Shown: piece by piece, positions 1 to 5,762 of the stretch
Layout: the number at the start of each line of letters is the position of its first letter
Position numbering within the stretch: the first letter of the stretch is position 1
Source of the DNA: Gemmatimonas phototrophica
Lineage (GTDB): Bacteria > Gemmatimonadota > Gemmatimonadetes > Longimicrobiales > Gaopeijiaceae
DNA length: 9,271 bases
Reading direction: 5' to 3'
Assembly: GCA_945876015.1 (NCBI GenBank)
Contig: CAMCNM010000062.1
Location: forward strand, 1 to 9,271
Notes under the pieces: generated by a model
Seen by the model: the letters and a program-made list of their open reading frames with translations, nothing else
Databases searched by the model: none
What the model was told of the DNA's origin: nothing
Position numbers and translations under genes: made by a program

Positions 1-605
1 AGCGGCATGCGCATGAACTTCATGCCCGGCGCGCGCAGGTTCACGATCGTGGTGATGAAGTTCACGCCGCCCAGGATCGAGCTGACGCCCAGGATCGAGA
101 GGCCGACGACCCAGTAGTTCGTGTTCACGCCGGGCGAGTACTGGAGGCCGGTGAGGTTGGCGTAGCCCGTCCAGCCCCGGTCGGGCGCGACACCCTGGAG
201 CCAACTGAAATTGATGAACAGCGAGCCGAACAAGTAGATCCAATACGAGAGCGCGTTGAGGCGGGGGAACGCGACGTCGCGCGCGCCGATCTGGAGCGGC
301 ACGATGTAGTTGAAGAACGCGACCGCCATCGGCATCGCCACCAGGAAGATCATGGTGGTACCGTGCATCGTGAACAGCTGGTTGTACGTCTCCGCCGTGA
401 TCAGCGCCTGCTCGGGCTTCCACAGCTGGGCGCGGATGATGAGCGCCTCGAGGCCTCCCACGAAGAAGAAAAACAGGGAGGTGACGAAGTACATCACGCC
501 GATGCGCTTGTGGTCAACCGTCGTGATCCAGCTCCAGAGCCCCGTGTCGTGGGCCCCGTGCGCGTGATGAGGATGCGGGTCGGCGTGGGTCAGGGCGGCG
601 TCCAC
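1..605 (-). CDS. ctaD: Cytochrome c oxidase subunit I, N-terminal part (cut by window edge)
   Basis: Catalytic subunit of a haem-copper oxygen reductase, which reduces O2 to water at the haem a3-CuB centre and pumps protons across the inner membrane. Only the first 201 codons are present; the rest lies beyond base 1. After a His-rich N-terminus (residues 8-19) comes the hallmark WITTVDHKRIGVMYF (26-40), then MHGTTMIFL with the low-spin haem ligand His81, then the conserved QIGARDVAFPRLN stretch. Asp110 and Asn117 in that stretch match the D-pathway Asp and Asn of A-family oxidases, so this is an A-type enzyme. The GTG at 605 is chosen because a GGGAGG lies 5 nt upstream and the ctaC stop ends one base earlier (TGA-C-GTG), implying translational coupling. 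The CuB and haem a3 ligands are outside the window. Confidence 0.97.
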   Translation of the reverse strand, partial: MDAALTHADPHPHHAHGAHDTGLWSWITTVDHKRIGVMYFVTSLFFFFVGGLEALIIRAQLWKPEQALITAETYNQLFTMHGTTMIFLVAMPMAVAFFNYIVPLQIGARDVAFPRLNALSYWIYLFGSLFINFSWLQGVAPDRGWTGYANLTGLQYSPGVNTNYWVVGLSILGVSSILGGVNFITTIVNLRAPGMKFMRMP

Positions 606-606
606 G

Positions 607-1806
607 TCAGCCTCCCGCCGCACCGGAGGACGTGACGGGCTCGCCGGGCTCGCGCCCCAGGCTCCACAGATATTCCGCTACGGCGCGCACCTGCTCCTCG
701 GTCAGATTGGTGGGCGGGAAGTTGCCGCCCATCTCCGCGACACCGGGCATGAGCGCCCCGGGCTTGATGCTATGGGGCGCCGTGATCCAACGCGCGAGGT
801 TGTCGGGCGTGTTGTCGAGCCACCCCACGATGGTGGTGCGTCGGCCGAGCAGCGTGAGGTTCGGGCCCACCGGGCCGGCCGCGGTCGTCCCCTGGATCGC
901 GTGGCACGCGGTGCAGGTGTTCGAGTGGAACGTCTGCCGGCCGAGCTCGATGCGCGCCGCGCCGCCGCCCTGGGCGCCCGCGTCGGCCACGACGGCCGAG
1001 TCGAGTGTCGCCGCGATGGAGTCCGCCGCCGCGACCTCGGCCGGTTCGTTCCCTTCGGCGGCGGGGACGGTGTCAAGCGTCGGGCCCCTCCACGCGTTCT
1101 TCCAGCTCTCGAACTCGGCGTCGGTCTCGGCCACCACGCGCACGCCCATGATGGAGTGCGACTGGCCGCAGAACTCGGCGCACTGGCCGCGGTAGAGGCC
1201 GGCCTCGTTGATCGTGAAGTGCAGCCAGTTGTTGTGCGGGATCGTATCGCCCTCGGGGCGCCGCACGACCGGATTCAGGTCGCGCTTCCCGCCCAGCATG
1301 GGCACCCAGAACGAATGGATCACGTCGGCCGACTGCAGTCGGAGCGAGACGGGCCTTCCTACCGGTAAGTGCAGCTCGTTCGCGGTCACCACGCCGTCCG
1401 GGTAGCGGAACTCCCACCAGAACTGATGGCCGATCACGTCCACGATGAGCGCGTCGTCGCCGGGCGGGCGCTGGGTGCGGAAGACCGTCTGGATGGTGGG
1501 GATCGCGATCACCACGACGAGCACGGCGGGCAGTAGCGTCCAGAGGATCTCGATGCCCAGATGGCCGTGGATCTGGCGCGGATGCGGCGTCCCGGGCCGC
1601 GCGCGGTACTTCACCATGACGTACGCCATGATGCCCCAGATCAGGATCAGGATCACGAGCGTGATCCTGAAGATCAGGACGTACAGCGAATGGATCGACT
1701 CGGCGAAGTCGCTCCGGGGATCGATGCTGGACTGGGGGTATTCGCCCGAGCAGGCCCAGAGAAAGACGGCCAGCGCGGCGGGGCCCAGGCCCCTGAGAAA
1801 TTTCAC
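607..1806 (-). CDS. ctaC: Cytochrome c oxidase subunit II fused to cytochrome c (caa3-type), lipoprotein
   Basis: Subunit II accepts electrons and passes them through CuA to subunit I. The 399-residue protein starts with a lipoprotein-like signal (hydrophobic 5-18, LWAC with Cys19), followed by two membrane helices at about 41-65 and 84-108. The periplasmic cupredoxin domain carries the complete CuA set: His164, Cys209, Glu211, Cys213, His217 and Met220, in IHSFWVP and QCAEFCGQSHSIMG. An Ala/Glu-rich linker (about 245-285) leads to a class I cytochrome c domain with CTACH (Cys298, Cys301, His302) and probable axial Met353 in GALMPG. The fused haem domain marks the caa3 type. The GTG start is chosen because it places the signal peptide at the N-terminus and lies 10 nt after the upstream stop; a longer frame reaching back to 1968 only overlaps the Trm112-like gene. 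No clear Shine-Dalgarno is seen, so coupling to the upstream gene is likely. Trp at -2 of the lipobox is unusual. Confidence 0.96.
   Translation of the reverse strand: MKFLRGLGPAALAVFLWACSGEYPQSSIDPRSDFAESIHSLYVLIFRITLVILILIWGIMAYVMVKYRARPGTPHPRQIHGHLGIEILWTLLPAVLVVVIAIPTIQTVFRTQRPPGDDALIVDVIGHQFWWEFRYPDGVVTANELHLPVGRPVSLRLQSADVIHSFWVPMLGGKRDLNPVVRRPEGDTIPHNNWLHFTINEAGLYRGQCAEFCGQSHSIMGVRVVAETDAEFESWKNAWRGPTLDTVPAAEGNEPAEVAAADSIAATLDSAVVADAGAQGGGAARIELGRQTFHSNTCTACHAIQGTTAAGPVGPNLTLLGRRTTIVGWLDNTPDNLARWITAPHSIKPGALMPGVAEMGGNFPPTNLTEEQVRAVAEYLWSLGREPGEPVTSSGAAGG
611..616 (-). promoter_or_regulatory. Ribosome binding site of ctaD
   Basis: GGGAGG on the minus strand lies 5 nt before the GTG at 605 and inside the last codons of ctaC. 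It decides the ctaD start, for which no ATG is available nearby, and suggests that ctaD is translated by ribosomes finishing ctaC. Confidence 0.75.
1647..1670. repeat. 11-bp perfect inverted repeat inside ctaC
   Basis: Arms TCAGGATCACG (1647-1657) and CGTGATCCTGA (1660-1670) are exact reverse complements around a 2-base centre. The site lies in the codons for the first membrane helix of CtaC, where alternating Ile (ATC) and Leu (CTG) codons naturally create such symmetry. A coding coincidence is the likeliest explanation. Confidence 0.4.
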
Positions 1807-1816
1807 GGCAGAAGGG

Positions 1817-2074
1817 TCACGGGACGTCGCCGAGGGCGATCGCCTCGTCGATGAGCATGATCGGGATGCCTTCACGCACCGGGTAGACGAATTTTCCGTC
1901 CTCCCGCACCAGCCCTCCCTCCATCGAGTCACGCACGACCTCGCCCGCGCGGTTCCGCAGCGAGCCATTCACGACCGCGGCATTGAGCCGGGCGAGCAGG
2001 GCGGCATCGGCCTCCCGGAGAGGTTGCTTGCTCTCCGGACAAACCAGTATTTCGAGGAGCTCGGGGTCTACCAT
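1817..2074 (-). CDS. Trm112-like small protein lacking the zinc cysteines
   Basis: An 85-residue protein of the Trm112 / UPF0434 type. The N-terminal LLEILVCPESKQPL and C-terminal VYPVREGIPIMLIDEAI blocks match the family. Canonical members have two CxxC pairs forming a zinc ribbon. Here only Cys12 remains: the first pair reads CPES, and the second has become LVREDG, so zinc binding is probably lost. Eukaryotic and archaeal Trm112 activates methyltransferases; the role of the short bacterial forms is poorly known. The ATG at 2074 is used because homology begins right after it (MVDPELLEI); further upstream the frame looks non-coding, and no strong Shine-Dalgarno is visible. It is the first gene of the operon, 10 nt before ctaC, so it may be co-expressed with the oxidase, but a role in oxidase assembly is only a guess. 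Confidence 0.85.
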   Translation of the reverse strand: MVDPELLEILVCPESKQPLREADAALLARLNAAVVNGSLRNRAGEVVRDSMEGGLVREDGKFVYPVREGIPIMLIDEAIALGDVP

Positions 2075-2217
2075 GTCCGGCGCGTGTGCATCGTTGTTTC
2101 GCGGTTTCCACCACCCGAGGTCGGGGCGGTGCGCTCGAATCGGCCCGGGGGTATAAGCGCTAAGATAAACGAGATGCGGGGGGTTGGCGAGACAGGTTCG
2201 GGCGACAGGAGGAGCCA
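2075..2217. promoter_or_regulatory. Divergent intergenic region (Trm112-ctaC-ctaD versus DUF192 gene)
   Basis: This 143-base gap separates two head-to-head genes and must hold the start signals of the cox operon unless these lie inside coding sequence. The only AT-rich pocket is 2151-2170, which contains TATAAG (2152-2157) and TAAGAT (2161-2166) on the plus strand and TTATAC and TTATCT on the minus strand. These could serve as -10 elements, but no convincing -35 hexamer sits at 16-18 bases from any of them. Position and composition support a promoter region; exact boxes cannot be assigned. Confidence 0.35.
2207..2214 (+). promoter_or_regulatory. Strong ribosome binding site of the DUF192 gene
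   Basis: AGGAGGAG, with its GGAGG core 5 nt before the ATG at 2218. It is among the best Shine-Dalgarno matches in the window and fixes the start of the lipoprotein gene. Confidence 0.85.
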
Positions 2218-2745
2218 ATGAAAGCCACACTTTTGTGCGTGTTCGTGCTCCTGGCGGCGGGATGCGGGGCTGGGGGGGACCCTCCCCCGGCTCCCTCGCC
2301 CGAGGCCCCGGCCCCGGTCCGGCAGCCGGCCGTCGCGGCGACTGCCCCCTCGGAGCCCCGGCCTCCCCGTGGACTCGCCCTGGGAAGAGCCTGGGTGATC
2401 TTCGGGGCCGATACGGTCGAGGCCGAGGTCGCGCGCACCGTGCAGGAGCGCGAAAAGGGGCTGATGGACCGGACCAGCGTCCCCGAGGGGACCGGAATGC
2501 TCTTCGTGTTCACCGACGAGGAGATCCGCTCGTTCTGGATGTCGGACACCTACGTCGCCCTCGATATCGCCTTCCTGAGCGCGGACCTTCGGGTCATCGA
2601 CCTCCAGGAGGGGGAGCCTGAGAGCACGGACATCCACGACAGCGCGGCGCCGGCGATGTATGTGATCGAGGTCCGGAAGGGTTGGTTCGCCGCCAACCGG
2701 GTCCGTGTCGGCGCCCGCGCCGAGCTGGTGTTCGGTCCCCGCTAG
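2218..2745 (+). CDS. DUF192 family lipoprotein
   Basis: A 175-residue exported protein. Residues 1-16 form a lipoprotein signal ending LLAAGC (lipidated Cys16), followed by a Pro/Ala-rich linker (about 21-52) typical of a tether to the membrane. Residues about 55-173 are a DUF192 domain: the EREKGLMDRTSVPEGTGMLF block (77-96), then SFWMSDTYVALDIAFL (105-120), the aliphatic strand LRVIDLQEGEP, and MYVIEVRKGWFAANRV (147-162) near the end. DUF192 proteins are widespread, small, all-beta and of unsettled function; nothing here points to an enzymatic residue set. It is divergent from the cox operon and stands alone, since the next gene is convergent and its stop lies only 13 bases away. A shared promoter region with the cox operon is possible but does not show a shared role. 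Confidence 0.92.
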   Translation: MKATLLCVFVLLAAGCGAGGDPPPAPSPEAPAPVRQPAVAATAPSEPRPPRGLALGRAWVIFGADTVEAEVARTVQEREKGLMDRTSVPEGTGMLFVFTDEEIRSFWMSDTYVALDIAFLSADLRVIDLQEGEPESTDIHDSAAPAMYVIEVRKGWFAANRVRVGARAELVFGPR

Positions 2746-2758
2746 ACCATTCGCCGGA

Positions 2759-3604
2759 TCACGGACTCCCGGCGCGGGTGACGCGGAGCAGGCCACGCAC
2801 GTGGACGTCCATCGGCACCGGGACGATCGAAAGCATCATGGTGCCGCTCAGATCGCTCTGATTCTCGAGCGAGTGGAGCATGTCCAGCCTGGTGTCCCAG
2901 AGGAACCGTCCCTGGGTCGTTCCGGAGACGGTCTGGCTGAAGTCGGTGCCCGAGACCTCTCCGCTGGTCGCCTGCTCCGAAGTTCCGGTGGTCCGGACCA
3001 GGAGGTAGCTCGCTCCGCCCAGCAGGGTGTCTCCCACCACCGTGTAGGTCATGACCGAGCGGACGTTGGTTCCGGCCCCGGTCCCCTCGTTGAAGCTCAG
3101 CGTGTCCGACCAGCTGTCGCCCGGCGCGACGGTGCGGTCCGGGAGGGCGGGGAAGACGGCGTACGCGATCGCGGCGCCGCTCACGAACTGCGCGGCGGCG
3201 GGAGCCGACGAGGTGGGCAGGCTCACGATCGTCGAGTTGCCCCGAGCATCGAGCGTGAACACGACCGCGCCCGAGACCGAGCTCTCGTCGGCGGTCTGAT
3301 CCGCGGTCATCGGGTTGCTGACACGCGCGGCGAGGTCGAGCAGGCTCGCGGTGACGGTCAGTCGGTCGTCCGCGGTGTCCCGGAACTCCATCCGCCAATG
3401 CGACGAGGCGGCGAGCTTCAGGGGAAACTTCTGGCCGGCGGCCTGCAGGTCCACCTGGGCGGTGTCACCCACCAGATACTCGGCTGTGGGCGGCGTGGGT
3501 GTGCGATAGGCCAGTGGGGGGCGGGGCACGGGCGCCACCGCCGCGGGGCCGGCGCAGGCGGCCAGAAAGGCCGCGGCGAGGAGCATAAGGGGCCGGCAGG
3601 CCAT
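2759..3604 (-). CDS. Secreted lipoprotein of uncertain family (possibly DUF6263-like)
   Basis: A 281-residue protein with a textbook lipoprotein signal: hydrophobic 5-16 and lipobox LAAC with Cys17. A Pro-rich linker (about 19-40) follows. The rest is Thr/Ser/Gly-rich with alternating polar and hydrophobic residues, as in an outer-membrane-anchored beta protein. The FPALPDRTVAPGDSWSDTL segment (about 150-170) and repeated TxTVVGDT-like strands recall DUF6263-type lipoproteins, but that match is from memory and weak. No catalytic motif and no Cys beyond the signal region are seen. The ATG at 3604 is preferred because GGAGAG (3612-3617, minus strand) lies 7 nt upstream; a second Met at residue 7 would also leave a working signal. 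It is monocistronic, converges on the DUF192 gene and diverges from the 186-residue gene. Confidence 0.88.
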   Translation of the reverse strand: MACRPLMLLAAAFLAACAGPAAVAPVPRPPLAYRTPTPPTAEYLVGDTAQVDLQAAGQKFPLKLAASSHWRMEFRDTADDRLTVTASLLDLAARVSNPMTADQTADESSVSGAVVFTLDARGNSTIVSLPTSSAPAAAQFVSGAAIAYAVFPALPDRTVAPGDSWSDTLSFNEGTGAGTNVRSVMTYTVVGDTLLGGASYLLVRTTGTSEQATSGEVSGTDFSQTVSGTTQGRFLWDTRLDMLHSLENQSDLSGTMMLSIVPVPMDVHVRGLLRVTRAGSP

Positions 3605-3688
3605 CAGGGAGCTCTCCGACCGGGGGATTTGCCCGGAAACGGGTCGCGGGAAGGGGGCAGAGGGCCCCGGTGGCTCCAGGATACCGCC

Positions 3689-3704
3689 CCGGGGGAGCCC
3701 CCGG
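3689..3704. repeat. GC-rich inverted repeat in a divergent promoter region
   Basis: CCGGGGG, a 2-base AG centre and CCCCCGG form a perfect 7-bp inverted repeat between two head-to-head genes. As RNA it could pair 6 bp around a 4-base loop. No T-run follows on either side, so it is not an ordinary terminator; an operator or a 5'-leader hairpin of the minus-strand lipoprotein mRNA is possible. In DNA this rich in G and C, chance occurrence is not unlikely. Confidence 0.35.
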
Positions 3705-3718
3705 AAACCTCCCAGGCC

Positions 3719-3747
3719 TTGGCTGCCCCTGCCGCCCCCTGTATCCT
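3719..3747 (+). promoter_or_regulatory. Candidate sigma70-type promoter of the 3784-5470 cluster
   Basis: TTGGCT (3719-3724) and TATCCT (3742-3747) are separated by exactly 17 bases, and each matches the sigma70 consensus at 4 of 6 positions. Initiation about 7 bases downstream would give a leader of roughly 30 bases containing the Shine-Dalgarno. The same TATCCT occurs on the minus strand at 3678-3683, pointing towards the divergent lipoprotein gene, though without a good -35 box. The assignment rests on pattern only. Confidence 0.4.
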
Positions 3748-3773
3748 GAGGCCCCGAACATTCACGATCGCGT

Positions 3774-3779
3774 GGGAGG
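3774..3779 (+). promoter_or_regulatory. Ribosome binding site of the 186-residue gene
   Basis: GGGAGG ends 4 nt before the ATG at 3784. It supports that start over an in-frame ATG at 3670, which would add an unlikely Pro/Gly-rich stretch running through the promoter region. Confidence 0.7.
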
Positions 3780-3783
3780 CAGT

Positions 3784-4344
3784 ATGGGCTTCCGGACCAA
3801 TCCGGACCGCATCCTCGAGAACATCGACCGGGCGCGCAGCAGGGAGTCAGACGCTCCGCGTTCCGGAACCGATCTCCAGGCGAGCGTCCGCGAGATGGAT
3901 ACCGAGGTCCCCGATGTGGATGCGACCAACCCGGAGCGGATGCGGCGCATCTTCCGGCTGGTCGAGCGCACCTACATGAGGGTTGCCCAGAGCCAGGAGA
4001 TCGGTCCCCTGGCCGCCCGGTTCCAGGCGGTGGGCGATCTGCACCACCACCACGCGCACGGCGACGTGAGCGTGAGCGTGCAGTATCTCGACCATCAGCG
4101 CCCGGACGACGTCGGCGTCGTTCCCTTCGACGTGAAGCCCGAGCAGGTCGCGGATCAGAAGCGCGAGACCCGCACCAGTCGCCCGGACGTGAACGCGATG
4201 AAGGTGCTGCGCGCATCGCTCCGCACCGGTGTGCTGGCGAGCTACAAAAAGCTCGAGCCGCGCATCCGCGAGGGCCTGCGTGAGCGCGCCGACATGGGAC
4301 ACGTCGGCGTCACCATCACCGTCGGGCTGCGATCGGCAGAGTAG
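3784..4344 (+). CDS. Hypothetical protein with a histidine cluster
   Basis: A 186-residue protein whose family I do not recognise. It has no signal peptide, membrane segment or cysteine, so it is probably a cytosolic soluble protein. Residues 1-55 are charged and likely disordered. Residues 50-82 look helical (ERMRRIFRLVERTYMRV). A cluster of His87-90 and His92 (DLHHHHAHGD) is followed by a beta-like DVSVSVQYLDHQ. Residues 115-170 are strongly charged and helical, and the protein ends with another beta-like strand, HVGVTITVGL (173-182). The His cluster could bind a metal, but that is inference. Codon use matches the surrounding genes. It is the first gene of a plus-strand cluster, with the next gene starting 8 bases after its stop, so it is probably co-transcribed with the small membrane protein and the metalloenzyme. 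Confidence 0.8.
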   Translation: MGFRTNPDRILENIDRARSRESDAPRSGTDLQASVREMDTEVPDVDATNPERMRRIFRLVERTYMRVAQSQEIGPLAARFQAVGDLHHHHAHGDVSVSVQYLDHQRPDDVGVVPFDVKPEQVADQKRETRTSRPDVNAMKVLRASLRTGVLASYKKLEPRIREGLRERADMGHVGVTITVGLRSAE

Positions 4345-4352
4345 GCGGCACG

Positions 4353-4553
4353 ATGGCCAGGAGCCGAGGCCCCGGACTGGCGGGGCTGCTCTGGGGGATC
4401 CTTGGCGTCGTCGTGATTCTCTCCCTGGCCGACCTCGTGCGCGGTCGCGACTCCACGCTCCGCTCCTGGTGGTCGGGTCTGGCCGGCGGTGGCGAATCGC
4501 GGACCCTCGAGCGGTTCGTCCCCAGAGAGCCGGTCCGGCCTTCGCGGCCCTGA
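4353..4553 (+). CDS. Small single-pass membrane protein, unknown
   Basis: A 66-residue protein with one hydrophobic segment at about 9-28 (LAGLLWGILGVVVILSLADL), an Arg-containing N-terminus (Arg3, Arg5) and a longer, Arg-rich C-terminal tail with a Trp-Trp pair at 39-40. There is no cleavable signal and no lipobox. Family unknown. Evidence that it is real: it starts 8 bases after the upstream stop, it fills the gap before the metalloenzyme, its codons are strongly G/C-ending like its neighbours, and the membrane segment is coherent. The Shine-Dalgarno is weak (GGCGG at 4345-4349), so coupling to the upstream gene is likely. With charges on both sides of the helix, topology cannot be decided. 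Confidence 0.65.
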   Translation: MARSRGPGLAGLLWGILGVVVILSLADLVRGRDSTLRSWWSGLAGGGESRTLERFVPREPVRPSRP

Positions 4554-4570
4554 GCGGCCTTGTCGCCCTG

Positions 4571-5470
4571 ATGCCGTCGCGGGTCGTTCTCCTCTTCCTG
4601 GACGGCGTCGGAATCGGCGTCGCCGACCCGGAGATCAATCCGTTCTTCCGCGCGCGGCTTCCGGTGCTGCGGAACCTGCTCGGCGACCTCCCCACGCTCG
4701 ATCGGCCCAGGCTCGGCGGCTCGTCAGCGCGCTCGTTTCCACTCGACGCCAACCTCGGCCTCGAGGGGCTGCCCCAGAGCGGCACGGGCCAGGCCACGCT
4801 CCTGACGGGCGTCAACGCCGCGGAGCGCTTCGGGCGCCACTTCGGGCCGTGGACCCCGGTGTCGTTGAGGCCGCTGGTGGAGGAGGAGAGCATCCTGCGG
4901 CGCGGACTCGACGCGGGGCTCACGGTGGCCTTCGCCAACGCGTATCCGCGCGGATGGCCGGGGGACCGGCGCAGACTCGCGGCCCCCCCGCTGGCCGCGC
5001 GCGCGGCCAGCCTGCTCGACCGTCACGACGAGCACCTCGTGCGCGGCGACGCGGTGGCGAGCGAGATCACCAACAGCGCATGGAAGATTCACCTCGGGTT
5101 CGAGAACCTGCCCGACGTGACGCCAGCCGAAGCCGGTGCGGTGCTCGCGCGCATCGTCGGAGCGCACGACCTCACGTTCTTCGCGCACTATGCGACCGAT
5201 GTGGCGGGGCACCGTGGGGGCACGGACGGCGCGGTCGAAGCGCTCGAGCGCGTGGACGGGTTCCTGGGGGGGTATCTCGCCGCCGCACCACGCGACGCGG
5301 TGCTGGTCGTGGCGAGCGATCACGGCAATATCGAGGACGTGAGGGTCGGTCACACGCGGAACCCCGCGCTCGGGTTGGTGGTGGGGGACGACGCGGAGCG
5401 GCGGGCCGGCGAGATCTCTTCGATTCAGGATGTCGCGGGTGCGTTGCTGAGGTGGGCAACGACCGGATGA
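4571..5470 (+). CDS. Alkaline-phosphatase-superfamily metalloenzyme (phosphopentomutase/iPGM fold)
   Basis: A 299-residue protein of the alkaline phosphatase / phosphoglycerate mutase / phosphopentomutase superfamily, expected to bind two divalent metals and act on a phosphate or related ester. All ligand positions are visible: Asp11 in VVLLFLDGVGIG (5-16), the nucleophile Ser70 in PQSGTGQATLLTG (68-80), Asp210 and His214 in HYATDVAGH, Asp250 and His251 in VASDHGN, and His261 in GHTRNP. Ser70 is assigned by aligning SGTGQ with NSEVGH of iPGM. It is much shorter than iPGM (about 510) and phosphopentomutase (about 390), leaving only a small cap between residues 85 and 200, so a mutase role is unlikely and the substrate is unknown. 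The ATG at 4571 is placed just before the first strand; no strong Shine-Dalgarno is visible and the gap from the previous stop is 17 bases. There is no signal peptide, so it should be cytosolic. Confidence 0.9.
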   Translation: MPSRVVLLFLDGVGIGVADPEINPFFRARLPVLRNLLGDLPTLDRPRLGGSSARSFPLDANLGLEGLPQSGTGQATLLTGVNAAERFGRHFGPWTPVSLRPLVEEESILRRGLDAGLTVAFANAYPRGWPGDRRRLAAPPLAARAASLLDRHDEHLVRGDAVASEITNSAWKIHLGFENLPDVTPAEAGAVLARIVGAHDLTFFAHYATDVAGHRGGTDGAVEALERVDGFLGGYLAAAPRDAVLVVASDHGNIEDVRVGHTRNPALGLVVGDDAERRAGEISSIQDVAGALLRWATTG

Positions 5471-5762
5471 CCCTTCGTTTGACCGTATTTCGGAGAGACG
5501 CTCCCTGACGCGATCGCTTCCTGGTAGGTGGCGCCGTCTTCTCCCTCGGCGGACCGCGGCTCCCCGCTACGCCTCCGATCGCAGGATGGAGAGAAACACG
5601 CTGAACGGTCCCGTCGCTTCTCGGTATTGAGCCGCCAGAGTCCGACTGATCTGACTGATGTGAGTGAGGTCGTGGACCAGCCAGGTGCTCAGGAGGTGCG
5701 ACAGCCGCACCGATCCGCAGACCGGGTGGAGACCGGCGGCGGAGCAGGGTCCGTGCCGACCG
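5471..5762. other. Convergent gap holding only a DinB gene remnant
   Basis: These 292 bases lie between the stops of the plus-strand metalloenzyme and the minus-strand MenC-like gene. The left third (5471-5566) shows no gene, promoter or convincing terminator; only short weak inverted matches without T-runs occur. The right two thirds encode the DinB-like fragment listed separately. Confidence 0.6.
5567..5740 (-). pseudogene. C-terminal remnant of a DinB-family protein
   Basis: In one minus-strand frame, ending at a TAG at 5567-5569, the translation reads GLHPVCGSVRLSHLLSTWLV followed by HDLTHISQISRTLAAQYREA. This is the last helix and tail of DinB / YfiT-like metal-dependent proteins, including the HxxxH pair that supplies two of the three metal ligands. 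Full-length members have about 150-180 residues and a third His near residue 45-50; here only about 55 family residues remain. Further upstream in the same frame the sequence is an out-of-frame reading of the MenC-like gene, with no DinB features. A GTG at 5710 could start a 48-residue peptide, but it would lack most of the four-helix bundle. Best read as a decayed gene end left by a rearrangement. Confidence 0.7.

Noticed and set aside
1807..1968. N-terminal extension of CtaC to an ATG at 1968
   Set aside because: The added 54 residues are Arg/Ser-rich, overlap the Trm112-like gene in another frame and would bury the lipoprotein signal.
2705..3979. A 424-codon open frame on the plus strand across the minus-strand lipoprotein
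   Set aside because: It is antisense to a gene with a clear lipoprotein signal, has low-complexity Arg/Gly-rich translation with no family features, and runs through two promoter/termini regions.
4229..4570. N-terminal extension of the metalloenzyme to an ATG at 4229
   Set aside because: It would overlap two upstream genes out of frame, and the conserved fold begins immediately after the ATG at 4571.
5471..5566. Terminator for the converging transcripts
   Set aside because: Only 4-5 bp weak stems without a T-run were found; Rho-dependent ending cannot be judged by eye.
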